From positions 1-31,174 of the forward strand of contig CAKSLH010000008.1 of assembly GCA_934466515.1 (NCBI GenBank): a stretch of 31,174 nucleotides of DNA, written 5' to 3'. The notes under the pieces are model-generated. The model made no database searches and was not told the DNA's origin. It saw nothing but the letters and a program-made list of their open reading frames with translations. The DNA is from an uncultured Eubacteriales bacterium. Lineage in GTDB: Bacteria > Bacillota > Clostridia > Oscillospirales > Acutalibacteraceae. Below, one piece after another: positions 8,261 to 16,715 of the stretch. The position numbers were made by a program, and so were the translations under genes. Numbering within the stretch: position 1 is the stretch's first letter; each line of letters starts with the position of its first letter.

Positions 8261-9301
8261 ATTATCAGCGATAAATTCGATATCAAGTCTTTTTCCGAAA
8301 ATGAGCTAAAACAGATGCTTGAAACGCTCGGCGAACCGAAGTTTCGCGCAGGACAGCTCTTTAAATGGCTTCAAAGCGGAATTACAAGCTTTGACGAAAT
8401 GACGAATATCCCGAAATCTCTTCGCAATACTTTGGCAGAAAAATGCTATCTCGCAAGAGCGGATATCTATAAAAAATATGTTTCGAAAATCGACTCTACG
8501 GTTAAATATGTTTTAAAGCTTTATGACGGCGAGCTTATAGAAACCGTACTTATGAAATATGAGCACGGATATTCTATTTGCGTTTCCTCTCAGGTTGGTT
8601 GCAGAATGGGCTGTAAATTCTGCGCGTCGGGGCTTAACGGGCTTTCAAGAAGCCTTACGGCGTCCGAAATCATCGCCCAGATTTTAACGGCGCAAAAGGA
8701 TAACGGAATAAGGATATCCAATGTTGTTATGATGGGAATGGGCGAGCCGCTTGATAATTTTGAAAATTCCGTTAAGTTTTTGCAGCTTGTAAGCGACAGT
8801 AACGGAGTAAATATAGGACTAAGACATATATCTCTTTCAACCTCAGGAGTTGTTCCTAAAATTTTAAAGCTTAAGGATTATAATTTTCCTATAACTCTTT
8901 CGGTGTCTCTGCATGCTCCTTTTGATGAAATGAGAAGCAGTATAATGCCCGTAAACAATAAATGGCAGATAAGGGAGCTTTTAAGCGCCTGCAAAAGCTA
9001 TCAAAGCGTTACAACACGCAGAATTTCTTTTGAATATGCTCTTATAAAGGGTGTAAACGATTCCGAGGAATGCGCAAAAGAGCTTTCTAGGATATTAAAA
9101 GGAATAATGTGTCATATAAATTTAATACCGGCAAATCCTGTTAAGGAAAATTCTTTTGAAAAGCCGGATTTAAACAGTATAAAAAAATTCAAAGCTTTGC
9201 TTGAAAAGCATAATATGACCGTAACGGTCCGCAGAACCTTGGGAGCGGATATTTCCGCTTCTTGCGGACAGCTTAGAAAAAAGGTAAGGGAGGATGAATA
9301 A
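8261..9301 (+). CDS. rlmN: 23S rRNA (adenine(2503)-C(2))-methyltransferase RlmN, with apparent non-canonical start
   Basis: RlmN is a radical-SAM enzyme that methylates A2503 of 23S rRNA (and A37 of some tRNAs). The [4Fe-4S] cysteines CRMGCKFC are encoded at 8600-8623. The upstream conserved Cys in SICVSSQVGC, MGMGEPLDNF, and the C-terminal mechanistic Cys in SASCGQL are all present. The first ATG in frame is at 8315. The preceding codons from 8279 encode DIKSFSENELKQ, which matches the family's conserved N-terminal segment, so translation must begin earlier. Between the in-frame stop at 8246 and 8315 there is no ATG, GTG or TTG. The best candidates are ATT at 8261 or ATC at 8264, right after AGGTGAG at 8254-8260. 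I placed the start at 8261; function is certain, the exact start is not. Confidence 0.9.
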   Translation: MISDKFDIKSFSENELKQMLETLGEPKFRAGQLFKWLQSGITSFDEMTNIPKSLRNTLAEKCYLARADIYKKYVSKIDSTVKYVLKLYDGELIETVLMKYEHGYSICVSSQVGCRMGCKFCASGLNGLSRSLTASEIIAQILTAQKDNGIRISNVVMMGMGEPLDNFENSVKFLQLVSDSNGVNIGLRHISLSTSGVVPKILKLKDYNFPITLSVSLHAPFDEMRSSIMPVNNKWQIRELLSACKSYQSVTTRRISFEYALIKGVNDSEECAKELSRILKGIMCHINLIPANPVKENSFEKPDLNSIKKFKALLEKHNMTVTVRRTLGADISASCGQLRKKVREDE

Positions 9302-9302
9302 A

Positions 9303-10031
9303 TTGCAAATTTTCGGTAAAACGGATAGGGGAAAGGTTCGCTCGGATAATCAGGACGCATTTTTCACCGGAGCTTTGACAGATAATATAAAGCTTGCGGT
9401 TGTGTGCGACGGAATGGGCGGAGCAAAAGCAGGAAATGTAGCAAGCTCTATGGCTGTTAAGCATATTTCGGAATATATAATAAACTCTTTCAGACCGTCT
9501 CTTTCGGCTGACGGAATTATTAAAATAATAAATAATGCAGTTGTTTCCGCAAATATCGTTCTTTATGACGCGGCGAATTCACACGCCGAGCTTAAAGGAA
9601 TGGGAACTACCGCCGTTGTTGCCGTAGTCTGCGATTCTTCGGTTTATATATGCAATATCGGCGACAGCCGCGCGTATAAAATCAACTCTAACGGTATTTC
9701 TCAGATAACGCGCGACCATTCGGTTGTTCAGTCACTCGTCGAAAGCGGAGAGCTGACGGCGGAAGAAGCAAGGGTACATCCCGATAAAAATGTTATTACA
9801 AGGGCGCTCGGAACAGAAAAGAATGTTGTCTGCGACTGCTATGAAATAGGCTTTGATAAAGACGATATACTCCTTATCTGCACGGACGGATTAACCAATT
9901 TCCTTGATAATGAAAGTATTTTAAAGTATATCCGTAATTCAGAGATAAGCTCTGTATGCGAAAAACTTATAAACGCCGCTAATATGTCGGGCGGCGGAGA
10001 CAATATTACGGCGGTTGTATGCTGTAAGTAA
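9303..10031 (+). CDS. prpC: PP2C-family Ser/Thr protein phosphatase (PrpC/Stp type)
   Basis: This metal-dependent phosphatase reverses phosphorylation by the adjacent PASTA kinase. PP2C motifs in order: RSDNQDAF, CDGMGGAKAG, NIGDSRAYK, RDHSVVQSLVESG, ICTDGLTN and GGGDNITAVV, giving all the metal-binding aspartates. I prefer the TTG at 9303 because the AGGGAGG site (9287-9293) lies 9 bp ahead and the protein then begins MQIFGKTDRGKVRSDNQD, as homologues do. An ATG at 9294 is in frame but directly touches the ribosome site. It is 24 bp upstream of prkC, the conserved arrangement. Confidence 0.95.
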   Translation: MQIFGKTDRGKVRSDNQDAFFTGALTDNIKLAVVCDGMGGAKAGNVASSMAVKHISEYIINSFRPSLSADGIIKIINNAVVSANIVLYDAANSHAELKGMGTTAVVAVVCDSSVYICNIGDSRAYKINSNGISQITRDHSVVQSLVESGELTAEEARVHPDKNVITRALGTEKNVVCDCYEIGFDKDDILLICTDGLTNFLDNESILKYIRNSEISSVCEKLINAANMSGGGDNITAVVCCK

Positions 10032-10055
10032 CTGTTATGTGAAAGGATACTTGAT

Positions 10056-12062
10056 ATGGATAGATTTGTCGGAAAAAGATTAGACGGAAGATATGAAATC
10101 CAAGAGGTTATCGGAGTCGGCGGAATGGCGGTAGTCTATAAGGCTTACGATAACGTCGAGGATAGAATAGTCGCTATGAAAATCCTTAAGGATGAGTTTA
10201 CATCAAACGAGGAATTCATAAGAAGATTTAAAAATGAATCAAAGGCAATTGCCGTTCTTTCCCATCCTAATATAGTTAAGGTTTACGATGTTTGCTTCGG
10301 TGATGTTATTCAGTATATTGTAATGGAATATATTGACGGAATTACATTAAAGGAATACATCGAGCGCGAGGGAAGCTTAAGGTGGCAGGACGCCGTTCAT
10401 TTCACAATTCAGATTTTAAAGGGACTTCAGCATGCGCATGATAAAGGTATAGTCCACAGAGATGTCAAGCCTCAGAATATAATGGTTCTGCCAGACCGCA
10501 CCATAAAGGTTACGGATTTCGGAATTGCGAGATTTGCAAGAAGCGAGCAGCGCACTATCACCGATAAGGCAATAGGCTCTGTTCATTATATAAGCCCCGA
10601 GCAGGCAAGGGGAGAAAAGACCGACGAGAAGACGGATATTTATTCTGTCGGCGTTATGCTCTATGAAATGCTTACGGGTAAATTGCCTTTTGAGGCGGAC
10701 AGCGCCGTTTCGGTTGCGATAATGCAGCTTCAGCGCGAGCCTGTTCTTCCTACACATATCAACCCCTCAATTCCTTTGGGTCTTGAGCAGATTACAATGC
10801 ACGCGATGCAGAAAAGCACCGAAAGAAGATACCAGTCAGCCGCGGAAATGCTATGCGACCTTGAGGTGTTTAAAAAGGACCCCTCCGCTCAGTTTGACTA
10901 TTCTTATTTTGTTGACGATTCGCCGACAAAATATATAGGAAATATGGAGACCGCTCCCATTGTTGAAGAAAATGAAGAGGCGGAAGAGAAAAAGTCAAAA
11001 AGCAAAACAATTCCTATTCTTGCGGGAATTGCCGCAACCTTGGTTATAGTAGTTGCGATTGTTTTAGGCGTTTTCGCAAAGTCGATATTCGGCTCTAAAA
11101 AGACAAAGGAAATCGAGTGTGAAAACTTTGTCGGTATGACTATGACCGAAATCGAAGAAAAATCAGATATGTATAAAAACCGCGATAAGGACGGTTATAA
11201 ATATAAATTTGTTCAGGTAACCCGTGCGAATGACGAATATCCCATAAATCAGGTATATGATCAGTCGCCTAAAGCAGGAAAGAAGATAAAAGCCGGCACT
11301 AAGATTACACTTTATATAAGTCTCGGCGAAGCAACTCAGGTTCTGCCCGATCTTCGCAATCATAAGGCAGGCGAGGCTTCTACAACCCTTTCTACTTATG
11401 ATGTCAAGGTTGAAATCATAAAAGAAAACAGCAGTGAGGTTGAAGAGGGATATGTTATAAGAACCGATCCAAAGCAGGGAACCGCTATCACAAAGGGCGA
11501 GGTTGTAAAGGTTTATGTAAGTCTCGGCGTGGCAGAGGTCAAGGTTGATGTTCCTGACCTTTTAGGTTTAAGCGAGGAAAGCGCTAAAAAGGAGCTTACA
11601 GACAAGGGACTTTTAGCTCAGGTTAAAACAGAAAATCTTTCTAAAAACGATAAGTATTATAAAGCGGGCTATGTTTTCAAGCAGGAACCGAGTGTAGGCT
11701 CAGCTCAGCTTGCAGAAGGCTCAACTGTTACCATATATGTTAGCACCGGTAAGTATGAGTACAACAATAAGGTCACAGTATCCTTGCCGTCGCTTCCGAA
11801 TATAAAAGGTCAGGTTTCGATTTATTCAGGTGCAAAACAGCTTGCGGTCAGCAACGAAATTGACTTTACAAACGGCGGTTCATACACATTTTCCGTTTCT
11901 TCAACAAATGACAGTGAGCTTTATACCGTTAAAATAACATCAAGCGGCAAGGATTACAGATATCAGGATATCAAGTTTGATTCATCAGCCGGAGATTCAT
12001 TTGTTCAATATGAGTATCCGGATTATAAGGTGCTTAAAAACACCGGCTCATCTAACAGCTGA
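10056..12062 (+). CDS. prkC: PASTA-domain Ser/Thr protein kinase (PrkC/Stk type)
   Basis: This is a membrane sensor kinase for peptidoglycan fragments and growth state. The 668-residue protein has an intracellular kinase domain with the Gly-rich loop GVGGMAVVYKA (20-30), Lys42, catalytic HRDVKPQN (134-141) and DFGIA (154-158). An acidic/basic juxtamembrane linker leads to one membrane helix at about 319-343. Three extracellular PASTA repeats follow from about 350 to 570, each ending in a Y(I/V)S(L/T)G-like strand. A Ser/Thr-rich C-terminal domain of about 100 residues (VTVSLPSLPNIKGQ onward) follows the PASTA repeats. An AAAGGA site precedes the ATG. The stop lies 3 bp before rsgA, whose B. 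subtilis homologue is a known PrkC substrate. Confidence 0.96.
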   Translation: MDRFVGKRLDGRYEIQEVIGVGGMAVVYKAYDNVEDRIVAMKILKDEFTSNEEFIRRFKNESKAIAVLSHPNIVKVYDVCFGDVIQYIVMEYIDGITLKEYIEREGSLRWQDAVHFTIQILKGLQHAHDKGIVHRDVKPQNIMVLPDRTIKVTDFGIARFARSEQRTITDKAIGSVHYISPEQARGEKTDEKTDIYSVGVMLYEMLTGKLPFEADSAVSVAIMQLQREPVLPTHINPSIPLGLEQITMHAMQKSTERRYQSAAEMLCDLEVFKKDPSAQFDYSYFVDDSPTKYIGNMETAPIVEENEEAEEKKSKSKTIPILAGIAATLVIVVAIVLGVFAKSIFGSKKTKEIECENFVGMTMTEIEEKSDMYKNRDKDGYKYKFVQVTRANDEYPINQVYDQSPKAGKKIKAGTKITLYISLGEATQVLPDLRNHKAGEASTTLSTYDVKVEIIKENSSEVEEGYVIRTDPKQGTAITKGEVVKVYVSLGVAEVKVDVPDLLGLSEESAKKELTDKGLLAQVKTENLSKNDKYYKAGYVFKQEPSVGSAQLAEGSTVTIYVSTGKYEYNNKVTVSLPSLPNIKGQVSIYSGAKQLAVSNEIDFTNGGSYTFSVSSTNDSELYTVKITSSGKDYRYQDIKFDSSAGDSFVQYEYPDYKVLKNTGSSNS

Positions 12063-12065
12063 TAT

Positions 12066-12944
12066 ATGAACGGAATAGTTGTAAAAGCAATATCGGGATT
12101 TTATTATGTTTACAGCGATAAAACGACTTATGAATGTAAGGCGCGGGGAAGCTTTCGGAATTCGGGAGCTTCCCCCGTTGTAGGTGATTATGTCGATTTT
12201 TCGGTACTTTCCGATAAAAACGGAGTAATAGAAAGTATTCATCCAAGAAAGAATTTCTTAGACAGACCTCTTATCGCGAATATTGACAGGATATTTATTG
12301 TTTCAGCTTTTAAAACACCGTCACCCGATACTTACCTGATTGACCTGATGTCGGCAATTTGTATCTATAAAAAAATTGAGCCTGTAATTGTATTCAATAA
12401 AAGCGATATGGGTTCTTTTGAAAAATTTGAAAAAATATACCGCAATTCGGGTCTTAAAACCCTGACTGTTTCCGCTAAGAATAACGATAATACCGAAAGC
12501 CTCAGCGGGCTTACTGCAGGAAAGGTCTGTGCGTTTATCGGAAATTCGGGAGTCGGGAAATCAAGTCTTATAAATGCCTTGAATGCGGATTTAATGCTGA
12601 AAACAGGCGAGGTAAGCGAAAAGCTCGGCAGAGGCAGGCACACCACACGCCACACAGAGCTGTTTATAAGGGAAAACGGCGCTTTTATAGTCGATACCCC
12701 CGGATTTTCTTCGCTTGATATTTCTGATGACCCGTTGGGCTTCAGAGATAATCTTCCGCTTTGTTTTCCGGAATTTAAGGAGTATCTCGGACTTTGCAGA
12801 TTTTCGGACTGTACTCATACAACAGAGCCGAAATGCAGTATTGCCGAAGCGGTCAAAAACGGAAAGATAGAAGCGTCAAGGTTTGAAAGCTATAAAAAAA
12901 TATTTGCGGATTTAAAGGATTTCAAATCTTGGAATTTAAAATAA
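12066..12944 (+). CDS. rsgA: Ribosome small subunit-dependent GTPase RsgA
   Basis: RsgA is a circularly permuted GTPase that checks late 30S assembly. An N-terminal OB fold (1-60) is followed by the permuted motif order: G4 NKSD at 111-114, G1 GNSGVGKSS at 159-167, and G3 DTPGF at 210-214. The C-terminal zinc finger uses Cys244, Cys249, His251 and Cys257 (C-x4-C-x-H-x5-C). Length 292 is normal. It follows prkC by 3 bp. In many Firmicutes rpe and a thiamine pyrophosphokinase gene come next; here they are absent and mntP follows instead. Confidence 0.96.
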   Translation: MNGIVVKAISGFYYVYSDKTTYECKARGSFRNSGASPVVGDYVDFSVLSDKNGVIESIHPRKNFLDRPLIANIDRIFIVSAFKTPSPDTYLIDLMSAICIYKKIEPVIVFNKSDMGSFEKFEKIYRNSGLKTLTVSAKNNDNTESLSGLTAGKVCAFIGNSGVGKSSLINALNADLMLKTGEVSEKLGRGRHTTRHTELFIRENGAFIVDTPGFSSLDISDDPLGFRDNLPLCFPEFKEYLGLCRFSDCTHTTEPKCSIAEAVKNGKIEASRFESYKKIFADLKDFKSWNLK

Positions 12945-12973
12945 AGCTATGTCGATTTTGGGAGAGTTGATTT

Positions 12974-13537
12974 ATGAATTTTGTTGATTTTTTGCTATTG
13001 GGTGTGGGACTTTCTATGGACGCCTTTGCGGTTTCGGTATGTAAGGGTCTTAAAATGCCGAAAATCAATTTAAAGCAGACCTTTGTCATTTCGCTGTTTT
13101 TCGGCGGTTTTCAGGCTTTAATGCCTCTTATAGGCTGGTTTTTGGGTTCTAAATTCAGCGAATATATTCAAAAAATGGACCATTGGGTTGCATTCGTTTT
13201 GCTTGCATTTATCGGCGGCAAAATGATTTTCGAAGCTTTGCATGATAATAAATCAGAAGAGGAAGAAACGGCAAAATTCGATATAAAAGAATTGTTTTTA
13301 ATGGCGGTTGCGACCAGTATTGACGCACTGGCGGTCGGAATAGTTTTCGCAATGCAAAAAGCCGATATCTTCGGCGGAATAACCGTTATAGGACTTACAA
13401 CATTTGTGATTTCCGGTATAGGAGTTTTTATCGGTCATAAATTCGGAGAAAGATATAAAACGAGGGCTGAAATAGTCGGCGGAGTTATTCTTATTCTGAT
13501 AGGCTTAAAAATTCTTATTGAAGATTTATTGGGCTGA
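12974..13537 (+). CDS. mntP: Manganese efflux pump MntP
   Basis: This 187-residue integral membrane protein has about six transmembrane helices. It carries the duplicated family motifs: DAFAVSVCKGLKM in the first half and SIDALAVGIVFAM in the second, with the conserved acidic residues expected to bind Mn(II). A charged cytoplasmic loop (HDNKSEEEETAKFD) joins the halves. MntP exports manganese and protects against its toxicity. A GGGAGAG site precedes the ATG. No Mn-sensing yybP-ykoY riboswitch fits in the 29-bp upstream gap, so expression probably follows the operon. Confidence 0.93.
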   Translation: MNFVDFLLLGVGLSMDAFAVSVCKGLKMPKINLKQTFVISLFFGGFQALMPLIGWFLGSKFSEYIQKMDHWVAFVLLAFIGGKMIFEALHDNKSEEEETAKFDIKELFLMAVATSIDALAVGIVFAMQKADIFGGITVIGLTTFVISGIGVFIGHKFGERYKTRAEIVGGVILILIGLKILIEDLLG

Positions 13538-13557
13538 TAAAATTTTGGGTGAAAATC

Positions 13558-15108
13558 GTGCGGCAAAATAGTTTTTTCTCTAAAGTTTTATTGTTCATAA
13601 AATGCTTTTTAACGGCGGACCGTCCGCTGCTGTTTCCTGCAATATTTTGTGCAATGACTTCATATTTCGCTTTGAAGTCCGATATTATGCTTACGGCAAC
13701 GGTTGTTCTTATTTCCTCCGTTATCGCAATTTCTATATTCTTTAAATTTTCTGTTAAGAATCTTGTCGGATATCTTTTCTGCGTTGTACTTGCATTTTCG
13801 GTATTCAGTTTTAAAAACGATATCAATATCTCAAAGCAAAGCTCTGCCCAAAAGCTCAGAGGAAATTTCCTGATTACTGAAATGAACGAAACCGATAAAG
13901 GCTTTAACGGAGTTTTGAAGGTTGTAAAATGCAGTAATCACGATATTAAGCGCGGAACTAAAATCAGCTTTTATACATCAAAGCCCGATTTTAAGACAGG
14001 CGACAGAATTCTTACCGAGATTGAAGCAGAATCTGCGCTAAACGGCGAATATGAGGAATTTAATCTTTCAGAGGGTATTTTATACAGCTCTAAGATAGAC
14101 AAAATTGTAGCTGTAAGCGGTAAAAACAGAATTTATTCAGTTGCGGAAGGAACCAGAAATTACATAAATTCTCTTATAAGCGAATATACGGATAAAAATG
14201 TTTCTTCAACTATTGCAGGACTTCTGATTGGCGATAAATCAGGATTTTCAGATGAGTTTTCAGAAAATATCAGGCATTCGGGCGTAAGCCATGTTATGGT
14301 AGTTTCGGGTATGCATCTTGCGATAATAATGTCCGCCGTAAACTCATTTATAAAGAAGATGTTTTATAACAGATTTATAAGATTTGTTTGCTCCGCTTCT
14401 TCGGTTTTCTATATTATGGCGGTTTGCGGATTTACTCCGTCAATTCTCAGAGCAGGGCTTATGTATATAATTCTGTCCTCCTCGATTTTGTACGGAAGAG
14501 ACGGCGATTCGGTTAACGCACTTTCGCTGTCGGTATGCTTTATATTGATATTTTCACCGTGTACGGTATTTAATATTTCGTTTCAGCTGTCTGTTTTGTC
14601 GACGCTCGGGATTCTGCTTTTAAATCCCGTATTCAAAAGATGTCTCAGGCTAAAGAACGACTTTACGGGTAAGACGGTTTCTTCAATTCTAACATCTGTT
14701 TCGGCACTTATTTTTACGGCTCCGATAACAGTGTTTAAATTCAAGGAATTTTCTCTTTCAGCGTTGCTTACAAACCTTCTTATTTCTCAGGCGGTAACGG
14801 CGGTGCTTGTCGGAATGCTGATAACGGTATTTGTTTCTGTAATTCCGTTATTATCACTGACAGTAAGTCCGATGTTTAAAATACTTTCGGTTTTTGTTAA
14901 ATACATAAATTATATTATAAATACCTTAGGCAGTATGAGCGACTCCTATATAGAATGCGGAAAGGGCTTTCTTATTTTAACCGCATCAGTTTGGATTGCT
15001 TCGGTTTTGCTTTTAAAAACATTAAAGGCTTTAAAGCTAATAAAAAGAAAAGAATCGGGTGAAATAATTGGCGGTAACAGCAGAGTTTCAGTTAATAAAG
15101 CTTCTTAA
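13558..15108 (+). CDS. comEC: ComEC/Rec2-family DNA-uptake channel protein lacking the metallo-beta-lactamase domain
   Basis: N-terminal membrane helices are followed by an OB-like soluble region (about residues 100-180). The competence membrane domain follows, with GLLIGDKSGFSDEF, the hallmark HVMVVSGMHLAII, GFTPSILRAGLMY and many helices to residue ~500. ComEC forms the inner-membrane channel for single-stranded DNA in natural competence. Full-length homologues are about 750-800 residues with a C-terminal metallo-beta-lactamase-like nuclease domain. This protein stops near 516 residues, right after the membrane domain, with no such domain in the following gene. The start is GTG at 13558, 5 bp after GGGTGA; a GTG at 13549 lacks a site. 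The 3' end overlaps holA by 41 bp. Confidence 0.88.
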   Translation: MRQNSFFSKVLLFIKCFLTADRPLLFPAIFCAMTSYFALKSDIMLTATVVLISSVIAISIFFKFSVKNLVGYLFCVVLAFSVFSFKNDINISKQSSAQKLRGNFLITEMNETDKGFNGVLKVVKCSNHDIKRGTKISFYTSKPDFKTGDRILTEIEAESALNGEYEEFNLSEGILYSSKIDKIVAVSGKNRIYSVAEGTRNYINSLISEYTDKNVSSTIAGLLIGDKSGFSDEFSENIRHSGVSHVMVVSGMHLAIIMSAVNSFIKKMFYNRFIRFVCSASSVFYIMAVCGFTPSILRAGLMYIILSSSILYGRDGDSVNALSLSVCFILIFSPCTVFNISFQLSVLSTLGILLLNPVFKRCLRLKNDFTGKTVSSILTSVSALIFTAPITVFKFKEFSLSALLTNLLISQAVTAVLVGMLITVFVSVIPLLSLTVSPMFKILSVFVKYINYIINTLGSMSDSYIECGKGFLILTASVWIASVLLLKTLKALKLIKRKESGEIIGGNSRVSVNKAS

Positions 15109-16114
15109 ATCGGATTTTTCCTCGGTCCGCTCATTTATTCTCTTCGGAGAAGATTTATACCTTTTGGATTTTTACTCAAAAAAGATTTCTTCAAAGTCTT
15201 TTGACGGCGACCCGTTTTTCAATTTTCAGAAATTCAGCGGAGAAATAAATCTTTCCGATGTCGCAAATGCCGTAGAGCAGATGCCGATGATGGCGGATAA
15301 AAAATGTATTTTTATAGATGATTTCGATTTTGAGCATTGCGCAAAATCCGATTTTGATTCTTTGTGCGCAATTTTAGAGGATATCCCGGATTACTGCACG
15401 GTTATTCTTAAGTTTGAAACCGTTGAGTGCGATATTAAAAGAAGCGCTAAATTTAAAAAATTGGTTTCAAGCGCCGAAAAGGGAAAGGGAATAGCGGTAA
15501 ACCTTGAACACCGCCGAGCCGCCGAGCTTGCAAAAATGCTTTGTGACGGCGCTAAAAAGCGCGGTTGCGAGCTTGACAGACCCACCGCCGAATATGCCGT
15601 TGAGGTTATAGGCGATGATATTTCAACCCTTGAAAACGAGCTTAATAAGCTTTGCTTTTATAAAGAAAACGGGAAGATAGAAAAAGCGGATATTGATGTT
15701 GCCTGCACAAGATCGGTTGAAGCGTCCGTGTATGATTATGTTTCCTGTATATTTGCCGGCAATGCTTCTAAAGCGCTGAAAAAGCTTGACGATATGTTTT
15801 ATCTTCATACCGAGCCAATGATAATTCTTTATACTGCCGCATCTTCCTTTGTCGATATGTTCAGGCTTAACAGCGCTTATAAGGTTAAAAAAGGAAAAAA
15901 TGAGGTTGCAAGTGATTTTTCCTATAAAAATAAGGCTTTTTTATTGGATAAAGCCGCGGCGAATTTAAGAAAATATGACAGCCGAAAGCTTAGCCTAAGC
16001 TTAAATGAGCTAATAAAGACCGACAGCGCGCTTAAATCGTTCGGTGCGGACCCTAAGCTTGTGCTTGAGGAAATGACATTAAAGCTTATTTATATTGCCG
16101 TGAAGGGTGAATGA
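15068..16114 (+). CDS. holA: DNA polymerase III delta subunit
   Basis: HolA is the clamp-loader subunit that opens the beta sliding clamp. The 348-residue protein has the N-terminal SFILFGEDLYLLDFYSKKI (family G-E-x-x-L pattern) and the central VNLEHRRAAELAKMLCDGAKKRGCELD region. It continues with EVIGDDISTLENELNKLCFY and a helical C-terminal domain with FSYKNKAFLLDKAAANL. Length is typical. The start is TTG at 15068, 5 bp after GGGTGA at 15057-15062, inside the 3' end of comEC. The usual downstream rpsT is not present. Confidence 0.93.
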   Translation: MAVTAEFQLIKLLKSDFSSVRSFILFGEDLYLLDFYSKKISSKSFDGDPFFNFQKFSGEINLSDVANAVEQMPMMADKKCIFIDDFDFEHCAKSDFDSLCAILEDIPDYCTVILKFETVECDIKRSAKFKKLVSSAEKGKGIAVNLEHRRAAELAKMLCDGAKKRGCELDRPTAEYAVEVIGDDISTLENELNKLCFYKENGKIEKADIDVACTRSVEASVYDYVSCIFAGNASKALKKLDDMFYLHTEPMIILYTAASSFVDMFRLNSAYKVKKGKNEVASDFSYKNKAFLLDKAAANLRKYDSRKLSLSLNELIKTDSALKSFGADPKLVLEEMTLKLIYIAVKGE

Positions 16115-16115
16115 A

Positions 16116-16715
16116 TTGTTAAAGCTTGATTCTGTAGTTATTGTTGAGGGAAAATACGATAAAATTAAGCTCGACGGAATTATTGACGCATTTATTATCC
16201 CGACAAACGGCTTCGGTGTCTTTAAGGACGATAAAAAAAGAGAACTTATACGAAAGGTCGGGCTCAAGCACGGCATAATAATCGTTACCGATTCCGACAG
16301 CGCGGGAATGCAGATAAGGTCTTATGTTAAAAGCTTTTGCGGAGGAGCTGACATTAAAAATGTTTATCTACCGCAGGTTAAGGGTAAGGAAAAAAGAAAA
16401 ACCGCTCCGTCAAAGGAAGGCTTTTTAGGTGTAGAGGGCTTTAATGAGGAAGAAATATTAAAGGCATTTAAAAGAAGCGGAATTGAATTCGGCTCGGAAT
16501 TAAAAAAAGAAAAGATAACAAAAACCGATTTGTTTTTATGCGGATTAAGCGGTCGGGAAAACAGCAAATCAAAAAGAGACGGTCTTTTAAAAAGGCTTGA
16601 TTTACCGTCAGGGCTTTCGTCCAGCGCTTTTTTGGACGCCGTAAATTCGGTTTGCACTAAAGAGAAATTTTTAAAAGAGGTGGCGGCATGGCAGCAAGAA
16701 GCGGACAAAAGCTGA
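16116..16715 (+). CDS. rnmV: RNase M5-like Toprim-domain protein with DUF4093-type C-terminus
   Basis: The N-terminal Toprim fold is shown by VVIVEGKYDKIKL (metal-binding Glu), a Gly-containing turn TNGFGVF, and IVTDSDSAGMQIRSYV (the acidic pair of the Toprim DxD). A conserved segment KGKEKRKTAPSKEGFLGVEG and a C-terminal helical domain follow. This architecture matches RNase M5, which trims 5S rRNA precursors, or a close clostridial paralogue. At about 199 residues it is close to the usual 180-190. The start is probably TTG 16116, 5 bp after GGGTGA; a GTG at 16107 is in frame but lies inside that site. Its 3' end overlaps the WYL gene by 28 bp. Confidence 0.85.
   Translation: MLKLDSVVIVEGKYDKIKLDGIIDAFIIPTNGFGVFKDDKKRELIRKVGLKHGIIIVTDSDSAGMQIRSYVKSFCGGADIKNVYLPQVKGKEKRKTAPSKEGFLGVEGFNEEEILKAFKRSGIEFGSELKKEKITKTDLFLCGLSGRENSKSKRDGLLKRLDLPSGLSSSAFLDAVNSVCTKEKFLKEVAAWQQEADKS

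Noticed and set aside
13549..13557. GTG at 13549 as comEC start
   Set aside because: It overlaps the GGGTGA site itself and has no upstream site; GTG 13558 is correctly spaced.
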